This document shows positions 35,398 through 44,808 of a DNA stretch of 64,000 nucleotides, one piece after another. The translations under genes were made by a program, and so were the position numbers. Position 1 is the first letter of the stretch, and each line of letters opens with the position of its first letter. Origin of the DNA: Clostridiales bacterium (GTDB lineage: Bacteria; Bacteroidota; Bacteroidia; Bacteroidales; Muribaculaceae). The stretch lies in NCBI GenBank assembly GCA_023666645.1, contig JAMPBP010000002.1, forward strand, positions 1 through 64,000, written 5' to 3'. The notes under the pieces were generated by a model. It was not told the origin of the DNA, did no database searches, and saw only the letters and a list, made by a program, of their open reading frames with translations.

Positions 35398-36464
35398 TTC
35401 TTATCAAATTCTTTCATAGCGTCAACAAGCACCTGAACACTCTCTATAGGCATCGCATTGTAGAGCGAAGCCCTGAAACCGCCTACATCACGGTGTCCCT
35501 TGATTCCGACAATACCACGCTCGGCCGCAAAGTCGAGGAATTCCTTTTCCAACTCGGCATATTCCGGCTTCATCACAAAGCATACATTCATGATCGAGCG
35601 GTCATCCTGACCGGGAACTGTAGCCACAAACATCTTGCTCGAATCGATAGCATTGTACAGGAGATCGGCCTTGGCAAGGTCTTTCTTCTCAAGAGCGCTT
35701 ATACCGCCCATCTCCTTGTAATATTTCAGTGTCTGCAGAGCCGAATAGATGGGGAGCACCGGGGGAGTATTGAACATCGAGCCCTTCTTGACATGTGTGC
35801 GGTAATCGAGCATGGTGGGAAGCACGCGGTCAACCTTGCCCAAGGCATCATCCTTGACTATGACAAGAGTCACACCTGCAGGGGCCAGATTCTTCTGGGC
35901 ACCGGCATAGATGAGGTCATACTTGGCCACATCGATAGGACGGGAGAAAATGTCGGACGACATGTCGGCGACCAATCTCACGCCACCTACATCGGGATCC
36001 TTACGTATCTCTGTGCCGTAGATTGTATTGTTGCTCGTATAGTGGAAGTAGTCACAATCGGCAGGTACAGTATACTCTTTGGGAATATAGGTATAGTTAC
36101 GGTCCTTCGATGAAGCCACTACATCAACCTCGCCAAAAAGTTTTGCTTCCTTGATAGCCTTGGACGCCCATACACCGGTGTCAAGATATCCGGCCTTTTT
36201 GGCCAGCAGATTCATAGGCACCATCGCAAACTGCATACTGGCACCACCACCAAGCCACAGCACCGAGTAGCCCGCAGGTATTTCCAACAATTCCTTCACC
36301 AAGGCATCGGCCTCATCTATTACTGCCTGGAACTGCTTGCTGCGATGAGAAATCTCAAGTATCGACAGTCCCATATCGGCAAAGTTGAGCACTGCATCGG
36401 CAGTGTTCTTGATTGTGTACTGGCTCAGGATTGATGGTCCCGCATAAAAATTGTGTTTCTTCAT
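35394..36464 (-). CDS. serC: Phosphoserine aminotransferase
   Basis: A 356-residue PLP enzyme, class V aminotransferase, second step of serine synthesis and also used in pyridoxine synthesis. Family marks are [10 protein letters not shown] at the N-terminus, [10 protein letters not shown] for phosphate binding and the PLP lysine in [12 protein letters not shown]. The length fits the family. It is the first gene of a two-gene operon with serA. A possible -7 TAATTTTG (36511-36518) lies about 45 bp upstream, with a shortened 17-nt spacer to TTG. Confidence 0.95.
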   Translation of the reverse strand: MKKHNFYAGPSILSQYTIKNTADAVLNFADMGLSILEISHRSKQFQAVIDEADALVKELLEIPAGYSVLWLGGGASMQFAMVPMNLLAKKAGYLDTGVWASKAIKEAKLFGEVDVVASSKDRNYTYIPKEYTVPADCDYFHYTSNNTIYGTEIRKDPDVGGVRLVADMSSDIFSRPIDVAKYDLIYAGAQKNLAPAGVTLVIVKDDALGKVDRVLPTMLDYRTHVKKGSMFNTPPVLPIYSALQTLKYYKEMGGISALEKKDLAKADLLYNAIDSSKMFVATVPGQDDRSIMNVCFVMKPEYAELEKEFLDFAAERGIVGIKGHRDVGGFRASLYNAMPIESVQVLVDAMKEFDKK

Positions 36465-36569
36465 GACTCAATAAATAATGTGAAGTATTACATCAGAGAG
36501 ATTCAAATGCCAAAATTAAAAAAAATCTCAAAAAGCAACGAAGGATTAAGGAGATTTTTCCGAATTTAT

Positions 36570-36577
36570 TAACTTTG
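36570..36577 (+). promoter_or_regulatory. -7 element of rarA
   Basis: TAACTTTG matches TAnnTTTG and rules out the upstream ATG at 36575, which lies inside it. The start at 36611 leaves a leader of about 27 nt. No -33 was found at standard distance. Confidence 0.5.
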
Positions 36578-36610
36578 TGTTCTAAACATAACACAATACC
36601 CTTAAAACCG

Positions 36611-37888
36611 ATGTCCACATTACCCCCACTCGCCGAGCGCATGCGCCCTACGACACTCGACGGGTATATAGGTCAATCCCATCTCGTAGGCGATGGCAAC
36701 ATACTGCGACAGATGATTGACGGCGGCAACATTTCCTCCATCATTCTCTGGGGGCCTCCAGGTGTGGGTAAAACCACACTTGCCCATATCATAGCCCAGG
36801 CCGCCCGAAGCCCTTTCTACACCCTGTCGGCCGTAAGTTCGGGCGTAAAGGAGGTGCGCGAGGTAATTGACCGTTGCAAGGCCGACACTTCGAGCATGTT
36901 TGCCACCGGACGCCCCATTCTCTTTATCGATGAAATCCACCGCTTCTCCAAGTCCCAGCAGGACAGTCTGCTGGGAGCTGTCGAGAGCGGCATTGTTACG
37001 CTCATAGGCGCTACTACCGAGAACCCTTCGTTCGAGGTAATACGCCCGCTGTTGTCGCGCACACAGGTCTATGTGCTCAAACCGCTCGAAGCCCCACAGC
37101 TTCAGGAATTGCTCGACCGTGCCATTTCCACCGACATCGTCCTCTCCAAGCGGCAAGTCGAGGTGAAGGAGACGTCGGCCCTGTTCAGATTTGCCGGAGG
37201 CGATGCCCGCAAGCTCCTCAACATTCTCGACCTGCTCATGCAGTCGACCACGGCCGACCGTCCCATCGTCATTGACGACCGCTCGGTGACCGACCGACTG
37301 CAGCAGAACCCCGCGGCCTACGACAAAAACGGAGAGATGCACTACGACATCATCTCGGCGTTCATCAAAAGCGTGCGAGGCAGCGACCCCGACGCCGCCA
37401 TATATTGGCTTGCCCGCATGATTGAGGGCGGAGAGGACCCCGAGTTCATAGCGCGGAGACTCGTCATTCTCGCTGCTGAGGACATAGGACTCGCTAACCC
37501 CAACGCACTTTTGCTTGCCAACGCCACATTTGACGTCATAGCCAAGATTGGCATGCCCGAAGGACGCATTCCGCTGGCTGAATGCACAGTATACCTCGCG
37601 ACATCGGCCAAGAGCAACTCGGCATACATGGCAATAAACAACGCCCTGGCGCGTGTGCGCGATACCGGAGACCTCCCTGTACCGCTCCACATACGCAACG
37701 CACCCACATCACTTATGAAAGAGATGGGCTATGGTGCCGACTACAAGTATGCACACGATTATCCGGGACACTTCGTCAAACAGCAATTCCTGCCCGACGC
37801 CATTGCCGGCACACATTTCTGGCAACCCGCCGATAATCCTCATGAGGCAACACTCGCCGAGCGCCAGCGGCAACGCTGGGGGAAATAA
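36611..37888 (+). CDS. rarA: Replication-associated recombination protein A
   Basis: A 425-residue AAA+ ATPase of the RarA/MgsA/WRNIP1 family, acting at stalled replication forks. Walker A GPPGVGKTT lies at about 48-56, Walker B ILFIDEIHRF near 100, sensor 1 in LIGATTENPSF, and the family tetramer domain in the C-terminal half (IKSVRGSDPDAAIYWLARM, YPGHFVKQQFLPD). The ATG at 36611 is used because the earlier in-frame ATG overlaps the -7 element. It is divergent from serC and alone in its unit. Confidence 0.95.
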   Translation: MSTLPPLAERMRPTTLDGYIGQSHLVGDGNILRQMIDGGNISSIILWGPPGVGKTTLAHIIAQAARSPFYTLSAVSSGVKEVREVIDRCKADTSSMFATGRPILFIDEIHRFSKSQQDSLLGAVESGIVTLIGATTENPSFEVIRPLLSRTQVYVLKPLEAPQLQELLDRAISTDIVLSKRQVEVKETSALFRFAGGDARKLLNILDLLMQSTTADRPIVIDDRSVTDRLQQNPAAYDKNGEMHYDIISAFIKSVRGSDPDAAIYWLARMIEGGEDPEFIARRLVILAAEDIGLANPNALLLANATFDVIAKIGMPEGRIPLAECTVYLATSAKSNSAYMAINNALARVRDTGDLPVPLHIRNAPTSLMKEMGYGADYKYAHDYPGHFVKQQFLPDAIAGTHFWQPADNPHEATLAERQRQRWGK

Positions 37889-37963
37889 ACCGGTCAGAGC
37901 CATTCAATCGTTTCATTCTTTGTTAAATTAAGAAAATTATAGGAGTTTCAAATAAATAATTTG

Positions 37964-37971
37964 TAACTTTG
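37964..37971 (+). promoter_or_regulatory. -7 element before small membrane protein
   Basis: TAACTTTG, 122 bp upstream of the ATG at 38093. It implies a leader of over 100 nt in the otherwise empty 204-bp gap. No clear -33. Confidence 0.4.
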
Positions 37972-38092
37972 GGGGTTGAAAGTTACAACTCCGAACATTC
38001 GACGGCCACAAACGTTATATAATAAACGCCGGATTCCCACAAAGTGGGCAACGCAACGTTACATTGTATAACACTGTAAAACTATTTAATTT

Positions 38093-38329
38093 ATGGAGAC
38101 TGAAGATAAACGTAAAAGCGTTATTCCCAAAGGAGCTCTGCTCGTAATGGGTATTTTTATGATACTGGTATATATAGGCATGGGGGTATTGTTCTTCATC
38201 GACCTGTTTGGTTGGAGCCAGATGGCTCAGCCTTGGCCCACACTTAACTATATATGCGGTGGCTTGCTTGTACTCTACGGTATATACCGTGGTTACCGCC
38301 TGTACAAAGGTATCGGGACTCCGGTGTGA
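38093..38329 (+). CDS. Small two-TM membrane protein
   Basis: A 78-residue protein with two membrane segments (about 14-37 and 50-68) and a charged N-terminus. It has no named family that I can recall with certainty. In other Bacteroidales similar small proteins sit between ExbB/ExbD/TonB genes and a PstS-like gene, and here too the next gene is PstS-like (62 bp on). TonB and Exb genes are not present in this window. A membrane partner of the following substrate-binding lipoprotein is possible. Confidence 0.75.
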   Translation: METEDKRKSVIPKGALLVMGIFMILVYIGMGVLFFIDLFGWSQMAQPWPTLNYICGGLLVLYGIYRGYRLYKGIGTPV

Positions 38330-38391
38330 CCGTCACCTGAGCCTCAACGACAAAAAACTCTCTCTCAACATGACTGAAAGCAATATGCACT

Positions 38392-39390
38392 ATGAATCTT
38401 AATATCAAATCTATAGCACTGGCAGTCATGGCTGTTACAGCCATGACCGCTTGCACATCGGGTGGAGGCACAAAGCCGGCTTCGGGCAACACAGCCCGCG
38501 GTACCAACAGCACCACCATAGCTGTGCTCGCCTGCGACAACTCATTTGAGAATATCATGCAGCAGGAGATTGATGTATTCGAGTTCATCAATCCCAAGCA
38601 GAATGTACTGCCCATGTATCTCGACGAGAAATCGTGTGTCGACTCGCTCATGAAGGGACGTGCAACCGTGGCCGTAATCTCCCGTGAGTTGCGTTCCAGC
38701 GAACTGAAACTTCTACGCACCAATGGCCGCAACCCCAACACGACACGCATAGCTGTAGATGCCATAGCCTTGATAGTCAACAAAGACAATCCGCTCAACG
38801 AAATAACCGTAAGCGAGCTCAAGGATGTTCTCGACGGCAAGTTTCAGCAGTGGAGCCAGATAGCGCCAAGCAAGCTCGGTGAAATAGGAGTGGTATTCGA
38901 CAACAACGGTTCAAGCACTGTGCGCTACATGCGCGATTCATTGCTCGACGGCCGACAACTCGAAGCCAAAGTCTACGCACAGGGCGACAACAAGGGAGTG
39001 TTTGAAGCTGTAAAAGGAAACCGCAATGCACTTGGAGTAATCGGTGTGAGCTGGATTGCCACCGACATGAGCGGAGCTTCACTCACATCCCAGCAACGCG
39101 CTGAAGCCCTCGATAAAGAAGATGTCACCGACATGGGATTCAGCAACGACATCAAGGTGCTCAGGGTGCGTCGTGACGATTGCATCGATTCATTCCAGCC
39201 CTATCAAGCCTACATCCTTGACGGCAGTTACCCATTGTTCCGCTCCATGTATATGATCAACACAGGATACACAGGCTCGGCAGCCCACGCATTCTATGTT
39301 TTCGTGACCGGCTGGCGAGGACAGAAAGTAATCATGTCGACCGGTGTACTGCCAAGCACTGTGAGACCGCGTGTCGTATCGGTCAACTGA
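38392..39390 (+). CDS. PstS-like substrate-binding lipoprotein
   Basis: A 332-residue lipoprotein (lipobox MTACTSGG) of the periplasmic phosphate-binding-like superfamily, with NGSSTVRYMRDSLL in the anion-binding position and RELRSSELK earlier. No Pst permease or ATPase genes are present in the window, so transport of phosphate is not implied. The gene is placed between the 78-residue membrane protein and a periplasmic TPR protein, a trio I recall as common next to TonB systems in Bacteroidales. The start at 38392 gives a normal signal peptide. Confidence 0.85.
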   Translation: MNLNIKSIALAVMAVTAMTACTSGGGTKPASGNTARGTNSTTIAVLACDNSFENIMQQEIDVFEFINPKQNVLPMYLDEKSCVDSLMKGRATVAVISRELRSSELKLLRTNGRNPNTTRIAVDAIALIVNKDNPLNEITVSELKDVLDGKFQQWSQIAPSKLGEIGVVFDNNGSSTVRYMRDSLLDGRQLEAKVYAQGDNKGVFEAVKGNRNALGVIGVSWIATDMSGASLTSQQRAEALDKEDVTDMGFSNDIKVLRVRRDDCIDSFQPYQAYILDGSYPLFRSMYMINTGYTGSAAHAFYVFVTGWRGQKVIMSTGVLPSTVRPRVVSVN

Positions 39391-39435
39391 TACTGAACCA
39401 TTTTTTTTGAATAAATACCTAACATATAAACCAAC

Positions 39436-41046
39436 ATGAAACTGAAATTTTTGACACTTGCCCTTTTAGGCACCGCCATCACGCTACAGGCACAGCAAGG
39501 CTACTACGACGGCGTCGAATATTACCGCGCCGACCAGCCTGAAGAAGCTCAAATCATTCTTACCAACACCCTCAACGCTCCTTCTACCGATAAGGCCGAG
39601 GCTCTTTTCTATCTTGGCCAAATAAAACTGCAGAACGGAGACATAGCCGGTGCCAAGAAAGATTTCAACGACGGTATCGCTGCCAACCCCGAGAATGGCT
39701 ACAACTATGTAGGTCTCGGTGCCATCGACCTCAAGCAAGGCAACAAATCGGCAGCCAATGATAATTTCAAGCAGGCCAAATCACTTGCAAAGAAGGATGC
39801 TGACCTCATTACCGAGATCGCTCGCGCATATTTCAACGCCGACCCCGTAGCATATGCTAAGGAGATTGAAAAATTCATCGCCGATGCTAAAAAGGCCGAC
39901 AAAAAGAGCCCAGCCCCCTATATTCTTGAGGCCGACATGGTTGCCGGTGAAGATGTAGGTAAAGCTGCCCAGTTCTACGACATGGCCCAGATGTATGACA
40001 CCGACAACAAACACCCCGAGGCTTATGTAAAATATGCCCGCACATATTTCCACGTAAACCCCACCTACTCTATCAACAAGCTAAAAGAGCTTCTTGAGAA
40101 GAACCCCGACTCAGCACTCGCCCAGCGTGAGCTCGCCGAGAAATACTATGACAACAACCAGCTCACTATGGCGGCTGAACAGTATGGCAAATACATTCAG
40201 AACCCCAACCACTTCCCCAAGGACGAGCAGCGTTATGTAGGTCTGTTATACTTTGGCAAGAAATACCAGGAGTCATTTGACCTTGCCGCAAAACTTCTTG
40301 CTGCCGATCCCACCAACATCTACATGCAGCGCATGCAGTTCCTCAACAAAGCCGCTCTCGAGCAAAACACCGAGGCTGAGAAATTGGCTGAGAAATTCTT
40401 TGCCAACCCCAAGGGTGGTTTTGTCGCAAACGACTACACAACCTATGCTTCTGTTCTCGAGTCACTCGGCAAGGACAGCCTCGCCATCTATCAGTATGAA
40501 AAAGCTATTGCTGTAGCCCCTGAGAAGGTTGATATCTACAAGGACCTCAGCGCTGCCTATTCTACCGCCCACATGTACCACCAGGCTGCCGATGCGTTCC
40601 AGAAGTTTATCGACAACGGTGACTACAACACCAACGACCTCTATATGCTGGCACGCCGCTATCAGAACGCTGCCATGTCGGACACTGTGCCCGAGACCCG
40701 CAACCCCATGATTGAGAAAGGTCTCGAGACCATCAACCGAGTTATCGAGCGTGTTCCCGACAATGCACGAATAGCTCAGACAAAGGCTATCCTCATCTTC
40801 CTGCAAAACGACAGCCAGGATAATGAGGCTACATTCAACGCCTTCAAGGAAGTCATCGATATCCTCGACAAGGATCCCAAGAATCTTGAGAGCCAGCAGT
40901 CACTCTACACTCAGTCGCTCAACCGTCTGGGCAACTACTGTCTTATACAAGGCGACATCGAGGGTGCCAAAAACTACTTCGGCCGCATGCTCGAACTCAA
41001 CCCCGAGAACGACGCTCTGCGCGAATATCTCCAGAACCTGAAGTAA
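39436..41046 (+). CDS. Periplasmic TPR protein
   Basis: A 536-residue exported protein with signal peptide 1-20 (ending LQAQQ) and at least ten TPR-like helix pairs over the whole length, for example AAEQYGKYIQNPNHFP and MLELNPENDALREYL. TPR arrays mediate protein contacts. The context suggests a role with the PstS-like lipoprotein 45 bp upstream, perhaps in envelope energy or TonB-linked transport. The codon use is strong and biased, like that of a well-expressed gene. It ends 25 bp before a hairpin terminator. Confidence 0.88.
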   Translation: MKLKFLTLALLGTAITLQAQQGYYDGVEYYRADQPEEAQIILTNTLNAPSTDKAEALFYLGQIKLQNGDIAGAKKDFNDGIAANPENGYNYVGLGAIDLKQGNKSAANDNFKQAKSLAKKDADLITEIARAYFNADPVAYAKEIEKFIADAKKADKKSPAPYILEADMVAGEDVGKAAQFYDMAQMYDTDNKHPEAYVKYARTYFHVNPTYSINKLKELLEKNPDSALAQRELAEKYYDNNQLTMAAEQYGKYIQNPNHFPKDEQRYVGLLYFGKKYQESFDLAAKLLAADPTNIYMQRMQFLNKAALEQNTEAEKLAEKFFANPKGGFVANDYTTYASVLESLGKDSLAIYQYEKAIAVAPEKVDIYKDLSAAYSTAHMYHQAADAFQKFIDNGDYNTNDLYMLARRYQNAAMSDTVPETRNPMIEKGLETINRVIERVPDNARIAQTKAILIFLQNDSQDNEATFNAFKEVIDILDKDPKNLESQQSLYTQSLNRLGNYCLIQGDIEGAKNYFGRMLELNPENDALREYLQNLK

Positions 41047-41071
41047 CCTGAATACAAAATATACCCCATAT

Positions 41072-41113
41072 AGAAGAGGCTGCATCAAATAAAAGTTGCA
41101 GTCTCTTCTTTTG
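41072..41113 (+). terminator. Terminator after TPR gene
   Basis: AGAAGAGGCTGCA (41072-41084) pairs with TGCAGTCTCTTCT (41097-41109) with one G-T pair, followed by TTTG. Confidence 0.75.
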
Positions 41114-41127
41114 TTTGATGTTTTCAC

Positions 41128-41135
41128 TATCTTTG
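41128..41135 (+). promoter_or_regulatory. -7 element of GH27 gene
   Basis: TATCTTTG, 43 bp before the ATG at 41178. No -33 at standard spacing; the preceding terminator occupies that region. Confidence 0.5.
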
Positions 41136-41177
41136 CTGAAAACAACCTTATTTCAATCATTGGAAATATTCAACACC

Positions 41178-42764
41178 ATGAAAATACCGGTGCTCATTTC
41201 TACAACAATCGTCGCCACCTTATCACTCGTGGCTCAAATCAACACTCCGGTGATGGGATGGAGTTCCTGGAACACATACCATGTCAACATCTCCGATTCC
41301 CTGATTATGGCCCAGGCCGATGCTCTTGTCGACCTGGGATTGAAAGATGCAGGATTCCTCTTTGTCAATACTGACGACGGCTTCTTCGGCGGACGCGACG
41401 CATCGACCGGCAAACTTAAAGCACACCCCACCCGCTTCCCGCATGGAATGAAACCGGTAGTCGACCACATACATCGGCTCGGACTCAAAGCCGGCATTTA
41501 CAGCGATGGAGGGTATAATACATGTGGCAACTACTACGACAATGATACGATTGCCGAAGGCGTAGGATTTTGCGGCCATGACCGTGACGATGCCATGTTT
41601 TACTTCGAAGAGTGTGGCTATGATTTCATCAAGATTGACTTCTGTGGCGGCTTTCCACCTTCCAATAGCGGCAAGATCGACCTCGATGAGAAAGAACGGT
41701 ATACTGCCATAAGGGAAGCAATCGATGCCGTCGGGCGGCAGGACGTGCGCATTAATGTGTGCCGCTGGAACTATCCAGGCACATGGGTGGGGTCAGTTGG
41801 CGACTCGTGGCGCATAAGTCAAGACATCCTGCCACGATGGTCGTCGGTTAAAGATATAATAGCTCAGAACCTATACCTTTCGGCCTACGCCGGCAACGGA
41901 CATTACAACGACATGGACATGCTCGAGGTGAGCCGTGGACTGTCGGCAATTGATGAGTACACACACTTTGCCATATGGTGCATCATGAGCAGCCCGCTGC
42001 TCATCGGTTGTGATCTGACATCAATCAACACCGAGACGCTTGCGCTGCTCAAGAACAGGGAACTCGTGGCATTGAACCAGGACCCTCTCGGGCTGCAAGC
42101 CTATGTGGCTCGCAACGACAACGGGGTGTATCTCCTTGTCAAAGATATCGAGCGCAGATATGACACAATGAGGGCCATTGCCATCTACAATTCGACCGAC
42201 GAAACACGCGATTTCAAGATCAGATTCAGCGATATCGACCTCAGCGGAAGAATTTCCATGCGCGATATCCTGAGCAATAAAGACATGGGGACAGTCAGCG
42301 ACTCAATGAATGTGAGACTTCGACCACACGAGACCCTCGTGATGCGTGCTGAGGGTGAACACCGTCTGTTCCGCTCACTCTATGAAGCAGAAACTGCGTT
42401 TCTCTCCAGATACCAGGAGATTGAGAACAACATAGAGATGCAATCACCGGTCTACAGCAATATTGAATCGTGCAGTGGTGGAGTGGCAGTGGAATATCTG
42501 GGCATGAGGGATGACAATGACCTGCAATGGCGTGATATATATGCCTTTGACCCCGGCATTTACAATTGTACAATCGCAGTACACGGTGAGATTGCCACAC
42601 CTTTTACCATCGCTGTCAATGGCCGCGATTTAAAGGAGGTTAAATCGCACGGAGACCTCACATTCCCGGTGACACTCAACCGTGGCGACAACATCATCAG
42701 AATCTACACCAACCACACAGGCTGGCTCCCGGCCATCGATGCAATGCAACTGAAAAAGCAGTGA
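41178..42764 (+). CDS. GH27 alpha-galactosidase
   Basis: A 528-residue exported glycoside hydrolase. The signal peptide (1-20) leads into the GH27 barrel opening INTPVMGWSSWNTYH. The nucleophile is D154 in FIKIDFCGG, the acid/base D216 in WRISQDI, and GHYNDMDMLEVS is the family NDPDML-type motif. A beta-sandwich (about 315-400) and an extra C-terminal module of about 130 residues, possibly carbohydrate-binding, follow. It cleaves terminal alpha-galactosyl or N-acetyl-alpha-galactosaminyl residues from glycans. The ATG at 41178 begins the signal peptide; earlier frame overlaps the promoter. It is not embedded in a Sus-type locus. Confidence 0.92.
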   Translation: MKIPVLISTTIVATLSLVAQINTPVMGWSSWNTYHVNISDSLIMAQADALVDLGLKDAGFLFVNTDDGFFGGRDASTGKLKAHPTRFPHGMKPVVDHIHRLGLKAGIYSDGGYNTCGNYYDNDTIAEGVGFCGHDRDDAMFYFEECGYDFIKIDFCGGFPPSNSGKIDLDEKERYTAIREAIDAVGRQDVRINVCRWNYPGTWVGSVGDSWRISQDILPRWSSVKDIIAQNLYLSAYAGNGHYNDMDMLEVSRGLSAIDEYTHFAIWCIMSSPLLIGCDLTSINTETLALLKNRELVALNQDPLGLQAYVARNDNGVYLLVKDIERRYDTMRAIAIYNSTDETRDFKIRFSDIDLSGRISMRDILSNKDMGTVSDSMNVRLRPHETLVMRAEGEHRLFRSLYEAETAFLSRYQEIENNIEMQSPVYSNIESCSGGVAVEYLGMRDDNDLQWRDIYAFDPGIYNCTIAVHGEIATPFTIAVNGRDLKEVKSHGDLTFPVTLNRGDNIIRIYTNHTGWLPAIDAMQLKKQ

Positions 42765-42818
42765 CCGTCAATCCTGTAAATATATCTGTCCGCCTGTAAG
42801 AAAATAACTTTCCACCGG

Positions 42819-43448
42819 TTATAACGTCGGGATATCGAGCCACTTGGTATCGGGACTGTTGCGTTGAAGGTAGCGTGAGAGAAATGCCCGGGTATCCTCA
42901 ACAATCATTTGGTCACTGTCAAAGTGAGTATTATACAGTAAATACTCAACAGTAATCTCCCGCTTCAACAACGCGTCGAGAGCAAGCAAAGTGTGGCTTA
43001 TGGAACCCAATCGCCCATTGGTCACCAGCGCGACAGGTATATGACGCGTTGCAGGATAGTCAATGGTGAGAAATTGGTCAGTGAGCGGTACCATGAGTCC
43101 ACCGGCACCCTCGATCAAGGTGATATCATACAAAGAGTCGAGCCTGTCGGCACATTCATCGATAAGGGCTAAATCGATTTCCCGGTTATCGATACGGGCT
43201 GCCAGCTGAGGTGAACAGGGATAGCTGAAAATCACCGGGGCTGTTGTATGGTCAAGGTCGACCGGCTGCATGCCTATCCCCATGACCTGACGATGCACAT
43301 TGATATCCTCAGAATATCCTTGGTTACCGGTCTGGACAAATTTCATGGTAATCACATTCTTTCCTTCACGGGCCAGTCCCGAGGCCAGAAAACCTGTAGC
43401 ATAGCTTTTACCCGCATCAGTATCTATACCGCTGACAAATATCTTCAT
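42819..43448 (-). CDS. bioD: Dethiobiotin synthetase
   Basis: A 209-residue ATP-dependent enzyme that closes the ureido ring of dethiobiotin from 7,8-diaminopelargonate and CO2. The P-loop is GIDTDAGKS at residues 7-15, and ALIDECADRLDS and EGAGGLMVPL carry the substrate and magnesium contacts. It is the last gene of the biotin operon and starts 32 bp inside the end of the BioG-BioC gene. A P-loop ending in AGKS instead of the usual VGKT is acceptable for the family. Confidence 0.93.
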   Translation of the reverse strand: MKIFVSGIDTDAGKSYATGFLASGLAREGKNVITMKFVQTGNQGYSEDINVHRQVMGIGMQPVDLDHTTAPVIFSYPCSPQLAARIDNREIDLALIDECADRLDSLYDITLIEGAGGLMVPLTDQFLTIDYPATRHIPVALVTNGRLGSISHTLLALDALLKREITVEYLLYNTHFDSDQMIVEDTRAFLSRYLQRNSPDTKWLDIPTL

Positions 43449-44808
43449 TTTTTCTTATTATTATTGTTGTGCTGTTATATTCGAGTTGCTTCAAGCTGTC
43501 GTCTGACAAGACTCGGCGTAGGGTGGCGATTTTTGCGTGACCTGCGGCATCTACACCTGTCGATTTAAGAAACCGCAGAAGAGTGCCGGTAGAATCGAAA
43601 TGTTGCACATGACAATCGGTCGACATGTACAATATTTCACAATCGCAAGGTACCGAATCTATTAACCGATGAGCATCGATATAGTTGAGCGACACGCCAA
43701 GTTGTGACGACAGCGTGCTGAATGTCCCTGATGTATAGAAAGAGATCGCTGCTATACCATCAGTGGCAAGTGCATAAGCTATATTGCGCAAAGCCTTGCA
43801 CGGAGAATTGAACCATTGAAGCGTAGAGGCACTCAGCATGAGATTGATACTTCCCGGAGCAAGCTCCATGAGCCGTGCCTCAGCATCATCGGCTACAGGC
43901 ACGGCTCCACGAGGAAGATTACCGACATTGGGCGACAGGTCCCAAAGTTCGAGCTTGCCATAGTCAATAGCATCGAAATATTCACGGGTCAATGTTCCAC
44001 CTCCCGACCCTATTTCTATGACCAGGTCAAAACAACGGTCGCATGATATATACTCCAGCATATGCGAGATAAGATCATGGGCAACCTTATGCTGTATCGA
44101 AGCCGACATGTCATATTCATTCCTCGTCACGTCAAAACGGTTGCCTACACGCCCTTTGTTGACGACAAACCGGTTTATAATATCCATGAAATCGGGCAAG
44201 TGAGGCTGATCGACAATTAATGTGGGTACATGCTTCCAGGCTGCATGCTGTGTCCCTGGCGCAAAGATATGGTCGCTCGACCCTATGATTGCCAAGTCCC
44301 AGAAGCCCGAGGTCTCGCTCTGCGGCATATAGGCACGCTGACCGAGAATCGCCAGTTCCTCGGTGACAGCCATAATATCACGTTGTGGCCTACGGAACGC
44401 AAACTCACGGTATGCAGCACCCGAACCACACACACGACGGTTGAATCTCATGAGATTATCCTCCGACAACCCCTCAAGAGTTGATTTGAATAAGGCAAGA
44501 GGAATACCTGCGACATCATCAACGGGAGTCGGGGTGCCGTTGACCGCAATGGCAAGTGTAACTGGCAATTGAGACTGAGCTACAGTTCTTTCACACTCCA
44601 TTACTCCCATTGACCATGCAATGACTACAATCTCGCGGTAGGAAGCCAACGTCTCATAGTCCAAAACATCATCGCGGTAGTCCCATGTGACAGCTATATC
44701 GTAGCCTGCATAAGATATACCGGCAAAGGGGTTGTGGTCCATTGCCCACCCTGCCATTATGAGTATAAGATGCCTGTTGCCGGTGCGGTTGATAAAAGTA
44801 AGATTCAT
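43417..44808 (-). CDS. bioC: BioG-BioC fusion (pimeloyl-ACP esterase and methyltransferase)
   Basis: A 463-residue fusion. Residues 1-218 are a DUF452/BioG esterase with nucleophile S66 in IAWSMGV, candidate acid D179 in GSSDH and H203 in DQPHLPDF. Residues about 219-463 are BioC, the malonyl-ACP O-methyltransferase, with SAM motif IEIGSGGG (264-271) and WFNSPCKALRNI. BioC starts pimeloyl-ACP synthesis by masking malonyl-ACP as a methyl ester, and BioG removes the methyl at the end. Having both on one chain couples the first and last steps. The ATGA overlap with bioF and 32-bp overlap with bioD show operon membership. Confidence 0.88.
   Translation of the reverse strand: MNLTFINRTGNRHLILIMAGWAMDHNPFAGISYAGYDIAVTWDYRDDVLDYETLASYREIVVIAWSMGVMECERTVAQSQLPVTLAIAVNGTPTPVDDVAGIPLALFKSTLEGLSEDNLMRFNRRVCGSGAAYREFAFRRPQRDIMAVTEELAILGQRAYMPQSETSGFWDLAIIGSSDHIFAPGTQHAAWKHVPTLIVDQPHLPDFMDIINRFVVNKGRVGNRFDVTRNEYDMSASIQHKVAHDLISHMLEYISCDRCFDLVIEIGSGGGTLTREYFDAIDYGKLELWDLSPNVGNLPRGAVPVADDAEARLMELAPGSINLMLSASTLQWFNSPCKALRNIAYALATDGIAAISFYTSGTFSTLSSQLGVSLNYIDAHRLIDSVPCDCEILYMSTDCHVQHFDSTGTLLRFLKSTGVDAAGHAKIATLRRVLSDDSLKQLEYNSTTIIIRKNEDICQRYRY

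Noticed and set aside
35493..36113. 206-codon frame opposite serC
   Set aside because: Shadow of a confident PLP enzyme; no signal or motif.
36620..37690. 356-codon open frame antisense to rarA
   Set aside because: It lies wholly inside a confident AAA+ gene, and its product has no recognisable domain; it is a by-product of the codon bias.
38392..39390. Phosphate ABC transporter
   Set aside because: Only a PstS-like lipoprotein is present; PstA, PstB and PstC are absent from the window.
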